From Ruminiclostridium cellobioparum DSM 1351 = ATCC 15832 (lineage in GTDB: Bacteria > Bacillota > Clostridia > Acetivibrionales > DSM-1351), in NCBI RefSeq assembly GCF_000621505.1, contig NZ_JHYD01000003.1, positions 124,001 through 188,000 of the forward strand: 64,000 nt of DNA, in the 5' to 3' direction. Below, piece after piece: positions 1-7,869 of the stretch. The notes under the pieces are model-generated. The model did not search any database. It saw only the letters and a program-made list of their open reading frames with translations, and was not told the DNA's origin. Made by a program: the position numbers and the translations under genes. The number at the start of each line of letters is the position of its first letter. Position 1 is the first letter of the stretch.

Positions 1-967
1 CAGCCATATCGGCCTGGGCACCCGCAGCTTTATTTACCGACTCAACATATGAATCAAGCCCGGCGGCAAAAGTCTGCATATTATTGTCATAAGCGGCCAT
101 ACCCTGACTGAGCTTTGCAGTGGATTGGGAAAGCTCGGCTGTTCCGGAGTTGAGCTTTGCAAGGTTATCCTGTATCGCTGACAGACCAGAAGCTACCTGT
201 GCGGCTCCGTTTGTCAGCCGGGATACTTTATCGGCACCGTCTGAAAGGGTCTGATAGAACTGCTGTGCTCCCGAATTAAGGTTATCGGCGCCAAGGGCTA
301 ATTGGGAGGCTCCTTTTGCGGCGTCCTGCAGTCCGTCGTTTAAAGACTTCATACCGGTATTAAACTTTTTCTGGCCGTCCAGCAGTTCACCTGTTTTTTG
401 ATGGATGGTGCCGGCTCCGCTGCTAAGCTCTTTCAACCCGTCATCCAATTCCTGCAAACTTGACGGTAAGTCCTTTATTTGATCAACAATAGTACCGACA
501 ATTTCCCGGGATATCTCTTTTGAAATTTCATCTTTAAACTCAAGTGTTACTCTGCTTAAAACCTGGCTTGCCAGGTAGTTTCTCTTTTCGTTGACACTGT
601 ATTTCAAGCTGCCTTTTACTTTTTCTGCGTCTCCTGCTGTCGATATGTTTTTTGAAAAATCGGCAGGTATATAAATTGATGCATAATATCTTCTGTTGTC
701 CAGACCTTCTTTAGCATCTGCCTCATCTGTGACAACCCATTTAAGGTTTTTATCGTCTTTCAGTTTATCAAGTATTTCATTGCCAAGGTTTTTTTCCTTT
801 CCGTTTATGGTTGCACCGGAATCCTGGTTTACAACAGCGACAGGAAGGTAATCCAGCTTGCTGTATGGATCCCAGAAGGCATCGAGATAGAAGAAGCTGT
901 ATACCAGTGGAATTATTATAACTGCTATTATTACAGCTACGATTTTATATTTTTTTAACTTTTGCAT
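1..967 (-). CDS. YhgE/Pip-family membrane protein, N-terminal part (cut by window edge)
   Basis: About 322 residues are present; the rest lies beyond position 1. The protein opens with a short basic stretch and one hydrophobic segment (about residues 7-25, rich in V/I/A), then a soluble region containing VAVVNQDSGA near residue 45, typical of YhgE/Pip N-terminal domains. Residues about 170-320 are low-complexity repeats of the type LxxGxxxLxxG (coiled-coil-like 'X-repeat' region). The family resembles ABC-2 permeases and ESX/phage-infection proteins; the missing C-terminus should carry further membrane segments. The ATG at 965-967 follows GGAGGT at good spacing. It lies downstream of a MarR gene on the same strand, with an operator-like palindrome between them, so MarR probably controls it. 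Export of a toxic or signalling compound is inference only. Confidence 0.8.
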   Translation of the reverse strand, partial: MQKLKKYKIVAVIIAVIIIPLVYSFFYLDAFWDPYSKLDYLPVAVVNQDSGATINGKEKNLGNEILDKLKDDKNLKWVVTDEADAKEGLDNRRYYASIYIPADFSKNISTAGDAEKVKGSLKYSVNEKRNYLASQVLSRVTLEFKDEISKEISREIVGTIVDQIKDLPSSLQELDDGLKELSSGAGTIHQKTGELLDGQKKFNTGMKSLNDGLQDAAKGASQLALGADNLNSGAQQFYQTLSDGADKVSRLTNGAAQVASGLSAIQDNLAKLNSGTAELSQSTAKLSQGMAAYDNNMQTFAAGLDSYVESVNKAAGAQADMA

Positions 968-1037
968 AAATTACCTCCATATTTTGTTTTAGTTATGAAA
1001 AATGCTTCACCTCCTATAATATTGCAAATTAAAATAA

Positions 1038-1050
1038 TTTGAAGTTCAAA
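1038..1050 (-). promoter_or_regulatory. MarR operator-like palindrome before the YhgE/Pip gene
   Basis: TTTGAAGTTCAAA is a perfect inverted repeat around a central base. The same TTTGAA-N-TTCAAA palindrome, with most flanking bases also shared, lies in front of the marR gene at 1553-1565. On the minus strand it sits between a possible -35 (TTGTCA) and A+T-rich -10 bases for the YhgE/Pip gene. Two matched palindromes in front of the regulator and its neighbour are the usual layout of a MarR operon. Confidence 0.6.
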
Positions 1051-1071
1051 GTATTATGACAAAAAATTTTA

Positions 1072-1530
1072 TTAACTGAAAACATTGTCAAAATGAGAGT
1101 TCAGATTGGAAAGAATATCTATTAATGCTTTTCTCTCCGAAGGGTCAAGTATACCAAAGATTTTTTCAGCAATTTTATTTCTCAGCTGCACAATTGATTC
1201 AAATACGCTCACTCCGGTCTCGGATAAGGATATAAAAACCTGACGCCTGTCTTCTTCATCCCGCTGCCTGATCACATAACCTTTTTTAATCAACCTGTCG
1301 ATTGTGACGGTGGGAGTGCCGAAGGTAACCCCCAAGGTGTTGGCGATTTCAGACATCTTTTTATTTTCCGAACCATGGCCGATAACAAGTATTGTGTTGA
1401 TTTCGATTACAGTAAGATCTTCGAGGTTTTTACTAAAAAATTTTTTGCTTTCCAGCTTATAATACTTATCAAACAATTTCCTGAAAAGCTGGTCAACAAG
1501 CAGCAATTCATTTCCGTTTTGAGAATTCAT
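1072..1530 (-). CDS. MarR-family transcriptional regulator
   Basis: A 152-residue winged-helix protein. The core contains SEIANTLGVTFGTPTVTIDRLIKK-type helix-turn-helix residues (about 60-85) followed by the basic wing RQRDEEDRRQVFISLSETG, the hallmark DxRR motif of the MarR family. Length matches the family. Two ATGs lie in a row (1533 and 1530); the second is better spaced from GAGGTG, so I use it. A minus-strand promoter, TTTACA-17-TATATT (1606 to 1578), lies upstream, with a TTTGAA-N-TTCAAA palindrome just after its -10, consistent with autorepression. The gene directly precedes the YhgE/Pip gene, its probable target. The ligand is unknown. Confidence 0.9.
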   Translation of the reverse strand: MNSQNGNELLLVDQLFRKLFDKYYKLESKKFFSKNLEDLTVIEINTILVIGHGSENKKMSEIANTLGVTFGTPTVTIDRLIKKGYVIRQRDEEDRRQVFISLSETGVSVFESIVQLRNKIAEKIFGILDPSERKALIDILSNLNSHFDNVFS

Positions 1531-1552
1531 CATGGCACCTCAATATTTTTAC

Positions 1553-1606
1553 TTTGAAATTCAAACTATTCGATATTAATATAAACTTTTTTATAAAAAT
1601 TGTAAA
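1553..1606 (-). promoter_or_regulatory. marR promoter with operator palindrome
   Basis: Read on the minus strand, TTTACA (1606-1601) and TATATT (1583-1578) are separated by 17 bases. The palindrome TTTGAAATTCAAA (1565-1553) lies just downstream of the -10, where a bound repressor would block initiation. It matches the palindrome at 1038-1050. Confidence 0.6.
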
Positions 1607-1767
1607 GTATATTTATGAAATTTTTTCAAATACTTTATTATATGCATTTAAGGGAAAAATATACAAAAATAATACATTTATGGATTTTTTGTATTTACTT
1701 TTTACAAAAATAATGGTAATATTATGCAAAACGGATCATCTTACAAAAGAAAAGAATGGGGATAATT

Positions 1768-1923
1768 ATGGAAAACAAATACTTTTTGCTTAACAAAGAA
1801 GTGGAATGTCTGAAAGAAGAGCTCTATGATCTTCTGGAAAATGAACCATGGGCACAGCATGACATTCTTAGAATCAGCAAACGAATAGACAGTCTTATAC
1901 TTAAGTTTTACAAGCATGATTAA
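1768..1923 (+). CDS. Spo0E-like sporulation regulatory protein
   Basis: A 51-residue ORF beginning MENKYFLLNKEVE with a GGGGA ribosome binding site 6-7 bases upstream. Its C-terminal half carries ISKRIDSLILKFYKHD, matching the Spo0E family signature (S-x-x-L/I-D-x-L-I followed by a conserved Tyr). Family members are small two-helix aspartyl phosphatases that remove phosphate from Spo0A~P and delay sporulation. Length is typical for the short Spo0E-like type. It is transcribed away from marR and converges on the next gene, their ends overlapping by four bases. The call rests on the motif and size. Confidence 0.75.
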   Translation: MENKYFLLNKEVECLKEELYDLLENEPWAQHDILRISKRIDSLILKFYKHD

Positions 1924-2156
1924 TTATATGAGTTAATTGTATTACACTCCTTTAATAAATTTTCAATATTTTTTTTCTTCTCAATATTCGTTTCGCATTC
2001 CATATTTTCAAAGATATACCTGATTTTATTTGCCGTATGGCATTTGAAATCAGTTATATCAATCATTTTATTTCTGTATTGCTTTAATAATATTGATACC
2101 ATTATAATGCAGCATTCAAACAATTGCCTGTCAAAACTCTCCAAATTACCACACAT
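1920..2156 (-). CDS. Small hypothetical protein
   Basis: A 78-residue ORF on the minus strand, preceded by GGAGAG eight bases before its ATG. It converges on the Spo0E-like gene. The sequence is predicted mostly helical, with five Cys (positions 2, 14, 15, 39, 54 and 70 region) and no recognisable motif or membrane segment. I do not recognise it. It has a plausible ribosome binding site and fills the space between neighbours, so it is probably real, but it could be a chance ORF in A+T-rich DNA. Confidence 0.45.
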   Translation of the reverse strand: MCGNLESFDRQLFECCIIMVSILLKQYRNKMIDITDFKCHTANKIRYIFENMECETNIEKKKNIENLLKECNTINSYN

Positions 2157-2297
2157 AATTTATACTCTCCGCTTGAAAAATTTAATTTAGAATAAATATA
2201 ATAAATATAAAAAAGAATGTCAAATATTTCCTGAATATATAAATTTAAATTTTGTTATCTGCAAAATATTTGGTATAATCCTATAAAGGATTACATT

Positions 2298-2855
2298 ATG
2301 ATAAAATCTGAATTTTTTCAGGTGAATCAGGTGGATAATATGCTGAATATTCATATTAAGGACGATTTTTTCAACATAACGAATATTGATAAGACAAGTA
2401 TACCGAAAATATATTCAATTTACAGGAATTCAGACGACTTTAAATATGCCACCGGTTTTTTTCAGTCTGTAGAATATGAGAAGTTTGCATACAATATTTC
2501 TCAGTTTATTCAAAGAGACAATATTTTCTTTTTGGATGTGCGCCTTAATTCCGGTGAAATCATAGGTTTGATAAAAGGAGCATTAATAGACAAGGACAAT
2601 TTGGCCTGGATTAACTCCTTGATAATAGACACGCCCTATCAGCGCAAGGGGTACGGCATAAGGGTGGTTGAGCTGCTGCAGGAATATTTAAAGCAGATAT
2701 GCCTTACCAAAGCAATCTATCTTTCGGTGTATAAAAATAATATGTCAGGTATAAATTTTTGGACAAAGTGCGGGTTTTATGACTGTAAAGGACTGCCTAA
2801 CAAGGATGATATAAATTTTAATCAAACTGTTCAAATTATGTGCAAACTACTATAA
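2298..2855 (+). CDS. GNAT-family N-acetyltransferase
   Basis: 185 residues with the GNAT fold: motif A is visible as INSLIIDTPYQRKGYGIRVV (acetyl-CoA pyrophosphate loop Q-R-K-G-Y-G, about residues 115-130), followed by the motif B region SVYKNNMSGINFWTKCGF (about 155-170). The substrate is not predictable. The ATG at 2298 has AAAGGA upstream; a second in-frame ATG at 2340 has an equally good AGGTGG and would give a 171-residue protein that starts closer to the conserved domain. The gene stands alone; downstream is an independent consensus promoter. Confidence 0.85.
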   Translation: MIKSEFFQVNQVDNMLNIHIKDDFFNITNIDKTSIPKIYSIYRNSDDFKYATGFFQSVEYEKFAYNISQFIQRDNIFFLDVRLNSGEIIGLIKGALIDKDNLAWINSLIIDTPYQRKGYGIRVVELLQEYLKQICLTKAIYLSVYKNNMSGINFWTKCGFYDCKGLPNKDDINFNQTVQIMCKLL

Positions 2856-2910
2856 TGTCAAAGATATTACAAAAATATTACTAAAAAATTGCTGTTTTAT
2901 TTCAAAAAGT

Positions 2911-2939
2911 TTGACAAACTGTTACAGATTGAATATAAT
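2911..2939 (+). promoter_or_regulatory. Consensus sigma-A promoter for the NlpC/P60 hydrolase
   Basis: TTGACA (2911-2916) and TATAAT (2934-2939) are both perfect consensus hexamers with a 17-base spacer. The transcript would start near 2947 and include the WalR-like box and the riboswitch below. Confidence 0.85.
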
Positions 2940-2963
2940 GTTCAAGTGAGCAAATAAATGAAT

Positions 2964-2980
2964 TGTAACCAAATTGTAAC
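2964..2980 (+). promoter_or_regulatory. WalR-like direct-repeat box
   Basis: TGTAAC (2964-2969), five bases, TGTAAC (2975-2980). This fits the WalR (YycF) binding consensus TGTWAH-N5-TGTWAH. It lies about 20 bases after the predicted transcription start of a secreted wall hydrolase, the classical WalR regulon class. A binding site downstream of the start would suggest repression. An equivalent box is at 30720-30736. Confidence 0.55.
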
Positions 2981-3009
2981 CATATTTGGCTGATTGGATT
3001 TTATTTGCC

Positions 3010-3122
3010 AATAAAAGCTGAATCCTCGAGAGAGGTACGGAGGAACCAAATTTTTGGGGTGAGTCCATGCAAATGGTAGGGAGGTCCTATTGCCCGAGCC
3101 CGGCAGCTAACTTCGGAAGCGA
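3010..3122 (+). promoter_or_regulatory. Cyclic di-AMP riboswitch (ydaO-yuaA type)
   Basis: The leader contains, in order, GCTGAATCCTC, GGTACGGAGGAACC, TTGGGGTGAGTCC, GGTAGGGAGG, GCCCGAGCCCGGCAGCTAAC and TTCGGAAGCG, which are the conserved blocks of the ydaO-yuaA (c-di-AMP) aptamer. Riboswitches of this class commonly precede SH3/NlpC-P60 wall hydrolase genes, exactly the gene found here. The aptamer's 3' end lies only a few bases before the ribosome binding site (AGGAGG, 3128-3133), leaving no room for a separate intrinsic terminator, so control may be translational. Confidence 0.9.
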
Positions 3123-3138
3123 ATTATAGGAGGAGCCA

Positions 3139-4041
3139 ATGTCAGGTAAGATCAGCAAGATACTTGTCGGATGTATTTTTGCTTTTTCTCTGGTGCTTAT
3201 TTGTTCGGTTGCTATGGCTGCATCACAGCCGGCGCAGATTGTAGGAACAAAAGTGAACGTCAGAACAGAGCCGGATACTTCTTCAAGTATAATTACAAAG
3301 TTATCCAATTCAAGGGTATCGGTTGTTGACGGTTCTGATGGGTGGTACAAGATTTCCTTTAGTGGAAAGACAGGTTGGGTAAGCAGTGACTACATAAAAG
3401 TTCTGACTGCAAAAGGAAAGATTAATGCTAATGGTGTTAATTTCAGAGAAACTGCCGGCACATCAGGCGAAATAATTGATGCTCTAAGTAAGGGGACGAG
3501 TGTAGAAATTCTTGATACTCTCTCGGGTTGGCACAAGGTAAAGGTAGACGCAAAGATTGGTTATGTAGCCACCAAATTTGTTACAGCTGCCAGTACCGAA
3601 CAAAAATCATCTCGTTCTACAACGGCAGCAACTCTTGAGGCAGAAGATACCGAAGCAGCTGATGATTCTGCAGCAAGTGAAGTAATTGCATATGCCAAGA
3701 AATTTGTTGGAGTACGGTATGTTTATGGTGGAAAAAGCCCAAGCGGCTTTGATTGCTCAGGATTCGTCGGATACGTTTACGGTAATTTCGGAATAAAACT
3801 TAATAGTTCCGCAGCAAGCATGTATTCTGACGGTATCAAGGTATCAAAGAGTGCATTAAAAGCAGGAGATCTATTATTTTTTGACGCATCTTCCAGAAAG
3901 GCATCCGGCGTAATAGACCATGTAGGTATTTATATAGGCGGAGGCAAGTTTATACATGCTTCAACCTCAAACAAACAGGTTCTTATTCAAGACCTGTCTG
4001 AATACCGGGGAAAATATATTGGTGCAAAAAGAGTGATGTAA
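3139..4041 (+). CDS. Secreted SH3-SH3-NlpC/P60 cell-wall endopeptidase
   Basis: 300 residues: signal peptide (1-29, ending AMAAS), two bacterial SH3 domains (about 32-92 with GTKVNVRTEPDTSS, and 95-153 with NGVNFRETAGTSG), a Thr/Ala/Glu-rich linker, and an NlpC/P60 domain (about 180-300). The catalytic Cys is in FDCSGFVGYVYG, the His in IDHVGIYIG, and a third polar position in FIHASTS. The family cleaves gamma-D-Glu-diamino acid bonds in peptidoglycan stem peptides outside the cell; SH3 domains bind the wall. The gene is monocistronic, with a strong promoter, a WalR-like box and a c-di-AMP riboswitch upstream and a terminator downstream. The ATG follows AGGAGG closely. Confidence 0.95.
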   Translation: MSGKISKILVGCIFAFSLVLICSVAMAASQPAQIVGTKVNVRTEPDTSSSIITKLSNSRVSVVDGSDGWYKISFSGKTGWVSSDYIKVLTAKGKINANGVNFRETAGTSGEIIDALSKGTSVEILDTLSGWHKVKVDAKIGYVATKFVTAASTEQKSSRSTTAATLEAEDTEAADDSAASEVIAYAKKFVGVRYVYGGKSPSGFDCSGFVGYVYGNFGIKLNSSAASMYSDGIKVSKSALKAGDLLFFDASSRKASGVIDHVGIYIGGGKFIHASTSNKQVLIQDLSEYRGKYIGAKRVM

Positions 4042-4057
4042 TTTTATCATAAACCGC

Positions 4058-4083
4058 AAAAACGTCCTGAACAGGGCGTTTTT
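4058..4083 (+). terminator. Intrinsic terminator after the NlpC/P60 gene
   Basis: AAAAACGTCCTG pairs with CAGGGCGTTTTT around a two-base loop region (one G·T pair), ending in a T run. Confidence 0.8.
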
Positions 4084-4258
4084 GTGTATAGTTTTCTATT
4101 ATCGGGTCAAACTGGCAAATTAAATCAACAAATCATATCAATAAACCAAATCAACAATTCCTTTCCAGTAAATCTTTTCAAGGTAATACATTCTGTTGTC
4201 AATATCTTCATATAGGTTTCCAGGTTCCTTTCTACTATCTTATAATTTCTTAATTTAA

Positions 4259-4318
4259 CCTGTTGTGCTAATTAAAATTTTATTTTGCTTTACAGCTTGA
4301 TTTAATCAGCACAACACG
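4259..4318. mobile_element. 60-bp short copy of a MITE-like element, flanked by TTAA
   Basis: The element begins CCTGTTGTGCT and ends AGCACAACACG, an inverted repeat, and is flanked on both sides by TTAA (4255-4258, 4319-4322), a possible target duplication. Its left arm, including TTTTGCTT about 26 bases in, matches both arms of the larger element at 51551-51895. It looks like an internally deleted copy. It lies between the NlpC/P60 terminator and comEC. The remainder of 4084-4258 shows nothing I can name. Confidence 0.55.
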
Positions 4319-4341
4319 TTAATTCAATTTGTGGAGGTCAC

Positions 4342-6696
4342 ATGTTTTTTAAGAGACCGCTATGTCTTTTTTGCATATCCTTTATTGCGGGAATTCTGTT
4401 CTCGGACAAACTCGGCTTTTTCCCATTTTTGCTTTCAGCAGCAATCAGCTGTTTAATTTTGATCATAGTATTCAACAGATTTGGAAAAACAGCGGTTCTA
4501 ATACTTTTATCCCTGCTGTTCTTTACTGCAGGAGGCATATTGTTTAATAATTCTCAAAAAGTGTATACCAGCGGGCTGAAAGAAATTTATGGTAAACAAA
4601 TTACGTTTCAAGGCTATGTTGACAGTGAGGTTGAGAAGGACGGAGATAAACTTGTGTTTATTTTTAAGGCCGACAGAAAGCCGGTCTCCGCCAAATTGAT
4701 GGTTAACCTGTATGGCGGCAGTGGCTCTGATTATGGCAAAATCGCTTACAGGACCCGGCTTTCTTTAAATGCAGTCATCAATAAGCCCAAACCGGCCACA
4801 AATCCAGGAGGCTTCAATTATGAAAGGTATCTGGCCTCGCAAGGGGTATCCGGAACAGTTAATCTGCTCAACTATGCGAATATAAGGGTTGTTGGCAATG
4901 AGCCGGGGGGCTGGATCAATAAGCTGGGTTTTAAAATTAAAAATACCGTATTGGGAATCGTTGAGCACAGTCTTGACAAAAACCAGGCAGGCCTTTTAGC
5001 CGGAATGATCATCGGATATAAGGACGGCCTGGATGAGAATGCATTCCAGGCCTTTAGCAAGGCCGGTTTGACCCATATAATGGTAGCTTCGGGAATGAAT
5101 GTTGCATTTATTATTCTGCCGCTGATGTTTTTGTTTGATAAATTGCGTCTGGGAAATAAGACATCCGGGTTTATAACCATTTTTGTGCTGATACTCTTTA
5201 TTTTTGTGGCAGGATTCTCAGCCTCGGTGGTCCGGGCGGTGATTATGGGCATAATAATTCTGTCGGGGAAAATAATTATGCGTGAAACAGACATATATAC
5301 AAGTATTTCAGCCGCTGCACTGATACTTTTGTTTATTAACCCTTATACCCTATACGACATAGGGTTTCAGCTTTCTTTTATGGCAACGCTGTCCCTTGTG
5401 ATGTTTTATCCGGCAATAAAGAAAGCCGTGACATACAGGCGTATTCCTGAAATTGTGTCCGATACTCTGGCGGCTACTCTTGCAGCCCAGCTGGGAGTGG
5501 TGCCGGTCACATTATACTATTTCAACAATTTATCATTGATATCGGTCATTTCAAATCTTCTAGTTGTTCCAATGGTCCAGATCATAACAATAATAGGATT
5601 TGTCATGGTTTTTGCAGGCTTGCTGAATATTCGGCTGGCGGTACTTATAGGCTATATAAACAATTCTTTTCTGTCCTTTGTACTCTTTGTCACCGAAATA
5701 TCCTCAAAAGTTCCCTATGCTTCATTAAAACTTCCCACCCCACCCATTTGGCTGGTTTTACTTTACTATATTATTATTCTCTATCTTTTTAAATGGAGAC
5801 AGAGCCTCAATAGCATAACAGGTTTCAGACAGATAAAATTGGCGGCGGCAGGTTTTGCAGTTTTAATTGCCGTGGCCGGCTCCTTGCTTCCCAGGCCAAT
5901 GGAGATTACCTTTATTGATGTTGGGCAGGGGGATGGTGCCTTCATAAAAACGGCACACGGTAAAAAAGTATTGATTGACGGAGGAGGAAGGGAGGCAGGC
6001 TCAAAATCTTCATTTGATATAGGTGAAGCCGTTATGGTACCATATATTCTGGACCAGGGGACAAAAAGCATAGACATAGTCATAGCAAGCCACGGGCATT
6101 CGGATCATACAGAAGGGTTGGAGGCTGTTTTGAAAGAAATGCAGGTGGGGTTGGTGATCCTCCCCGATACCGACGGGAACGGTTTTGAAAAACTGGAGGC
6201 CATTTGCATGAAGAGAGGCATAAAAATTGAAGAGTGTAAAAAAGGTGATTCAATCCGCCTGGACAGGGAAACGAAATTTGAAGTTCTGAACCCCCTGGAG
6301 TTTTCAAAGGATACACTGTCACAACAGTCTTTAAATAACAGCTCATTGGTGTTAAAATTAATTTACAAAAACATAAAAGTATTATTTACCGGCGATAGTG
6401 AAGTGCCGGTGGAGGAAAGACTCGTTGAGTCAGACAACGAGTTTGAGGCGGATTTGCTTAAGGTGGGGCATCACGGTTCCATCACTTCAAGCAGTGAGGC
6501 CTTTTTGGACAGGGTAAAGCCCCGGGTTGCCGTAATTTCAGTGGGAGAGCGCAACCATTTCGGGCACCCGTCCCAGGCTGTTGTGGACAGGCTTCTGGAG
6601 AGGAACACAAAGCTTTACAGAACCGATGAATGCGGGGCGGTAACCGTTACAAGCTACGGACAGGACCTGAGAATAAGTACAATGCTTCATAAATAG
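4342..6696 (+). CDS. comEC: DNA internalisation competence protein ComEC/Rec2
   Basis: 784 residues, typical full length. Order: N-terminal membrane helices and DUF4131 domain (about 1-190), the polytopic ComEC/Rec2 core (about 215-505, containing AGLTHIMVASGMNVAF, a conserved signature), and a C-terminal metallo-beta-lactamase-like domain (about 530-775) with VGQGDGAFI, ASHGHSDHTEGL, FTGDSE and VGHHGS. The protein forms the inner-membrane channel for single-stranded DNA uptake; the lactamase domain is thought to degrade the non-transported strand. The metal-binding HxHxDH motif is intact. The ATG follows GGAGGT. It precedes holA, an order common in Firmicutes. No other competence gene is in the window. 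Confidence 0.95.
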   Translation: MFFKRPLCLFCISFIAGILFSDKLGFFPFLLSAAISCLILIIVFNRFGKTAVLILLSLLFFTAGGILFNNSQKVYTSGLKEIYGKQITFQGYVDSEVEKDGDKLVFIFKADRKPVSAKLMVNLYGGSGSDYGKIAYRTRLSLNAVINKPKPATNPGGFNYERYLASQGVSGTVNLLNYANIRVVGNEPGGWINKLGFKIKNTVLGIVEHSLDKNQAGLLAGMIIGYKDGLDENAFQAFSKAGLTHIMVASGMNVAFIILPLMFLFDKLRLGNKTSGFITIFVLILFIFVAGFSASVVRAVIMGIIILSGKIIMRETDIYTSISAAALILLFINPYTLYDIGFQLSFMATLSLVMFYPAIKKAVTYRRIPEIVSDTLAATLAAQLGVVPVTLYYFNNLSLISVISNLLVVPMVQIITIIGFVMVFAGLLNIRLAVLIGYINNSFLSFVLFVTEISSKVPYASLKLPTPPIWLVLLYYIIILYLFKWRQSLNSITGFRQIKLAAAGFAVLIAVAGSLLPRPMEITFIDVGQGDGAFIKTAHGKKVLIDGGGREAGSKSSFDIGEAVMVPYILDQGTKSIDIVIASHGHSDHTEGLEAVLKEMQVGLVILPDTDGNGFEKLEAICMKRGIKIEECKKGDSIRLDRETKFEVLNPLEFSKDTLSQQSLNNSSLVLKLIYKNIKVLFTGDSEVPVEERLVESDNEFEADLLKVGHHGSITSSSEAFLDRVKPRVAVISVGERNHFGHPSQAVVDRLLERNTKLYRTDECGAVTVTSYGQDLRISTMLHK

Positions 6697-6772
6697 CTGC
6701 TATTAATTAGAATAGGATTTTGAAAAGTAAAGTTTGGTTATATTTGAGCATTAGAGCTAAAGGAGATACGCT

Positions 6773-7801
6773 ATGAGTTTGGATATCCTGAAAAAACAGT
6801 TGAAAGAAAGCAGGCTGCAGAATATTTACCTGTTTACGGGTGCAGAAGAATATTTGAAAAAATACTATGCAAATGCCATTTCCAGGCTTATAATCCAGGA
6901 GGAAAACAAGGAATTCAACTATATTTATTTTGAAGGGAAAACAGAGGCTGAGGCAATCATATCCAACTGCGAAACCTTACCCATGTTCAGCGAAAAAAAA
7001 CTTGTCGTTGCAAAAAATACCGGTCTTTTTAAAGGGAAAAAAGGCGAAACCGCCGATTCGGGAACCGACAAAAAATCCGGAAAGGACAAGCTGGCCGGTT
7101 ACCTTGAAAATATGCCGGATTACACCTGTCTGATATTTATTGAAAGTGAAATCGACAAGAGAATAAAGCTTGTCAATACAATAAAAAAATGCGGTCTTAT
7201 AGTCGAGATGGATTACCAGAAGCCGGCCGATCTTGTCAAATGGGTGGTTAAGGTATTTGGCAGCTATAATAAAAGCATAGATCAGATGACAGCTTCATAT
7301 ATTGTTGAAAACAGCGAATATTCCATGACAGAGCTGCTCAACGAAATAGACAAGCTGGTAAATTATGTGGAAAATAAAAATGAAATATCTTTAAAAGAAG
7401 CGGAAATGGTATGCAATAAGACAATTAAAAGCAGGATATTTGATCTCACTGACGCTATTTCCGAAGGGAATAATTCCAGGGCATTGTCACTGTTAAATGA
7501 TATGGCGGCATTGAAAGAGCCCATGCAGAAAGTTTTATTCATGATAATCCGGCAGATAAGGATGGTGTACAGGATAAAGCAGTTGAGAAAACAGGGGGTA
7601 AGGGAGGACGCTGCCGCAAAACAACTGGGTCTGACCCCTTTTGTGGCATCAAAAGTTATGAATGTCAGCCGCAATCTGGACATCAGTGTTCTGGAAAAAG
7701 CCATGTACTACAGTCTGGAACTGGATGAGTCCATAAAAACGGGAAAAATGTCCGATAGGATTGCAATTGAGTTGTTGATAGCTTCAATGGGACAAAAATG
7801 A
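6773..7801 (+). CDS. holA: DNA polymerase III delta subunit
   Basis: 342 residues. The N-terminal AAA+-like domain includes IYLFTGAEEYLKK and the weak sensor region LPMFSEKKLVVAKN; the C-terminal clamp-loader collar domain runs from about 215, with a typical helical NDMAALKEPMQKVLFMIIRQIRMVYRIKQL segment and the conserved end SVLEKAMYYSLELDESIKTG. HolA is the clamp-loader wrench that opens the beta clamp. A Lys/Gly-rich insertion (about residues 82-105) is probably a surface loop. Start ATG with AAAGGAG ten bases upstream. It sits between comEC and recJ in one direction. Confidence 0.93.
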   Translation: MSLDILKKQLKESRLQNIYLFTGAEEYLKKYYANAISRLIIQEENKEFNYIYFEGKTEAEAIISNCETLPMFSEKKLVVAKNTGLFKGKKGETADSGTDKKSGKDKLAGYLENMPDYTCLIFIESEIDKRIKLVNTIKKCGLIVEMDYQKPADLVKWVVKVFGSYNKSIDQMTASYIVENSEYSMTELLNEIDKLVNYVENKNEISLKEAEMVCNKTIKSRIFDLTDAISEGNNSRALSLLNDMAALKEPMQKVLFMIIRQIRMVYRIKQLRKQGVREDAAAKQLGLTPFVASKVMNVSRNLDISVLEKAMYYSLELDESIKTGKMSDRIAIELLIASMGQK

Positions 7802-7847
7802 GGTTGACCTGAAAGACATGGCTAATGCTCGTCTTCCAAGTCAACCT
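7801..7847 (+). other. Hairpin between holA and recJ
   Basis: AGGTTGAC (7801-7808) pairs perfectly with GTCAACCT (7840-7847), and the inner GAAAGAC pairs with GTCTTCC with one mismatch. No T run follows, so it is not a standard terminator; it may affect message processing or recJ expression. Confidence 0.4.
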
Positions 7848-7869
7848 GTTAATTTATGGGGGGCGTAAA

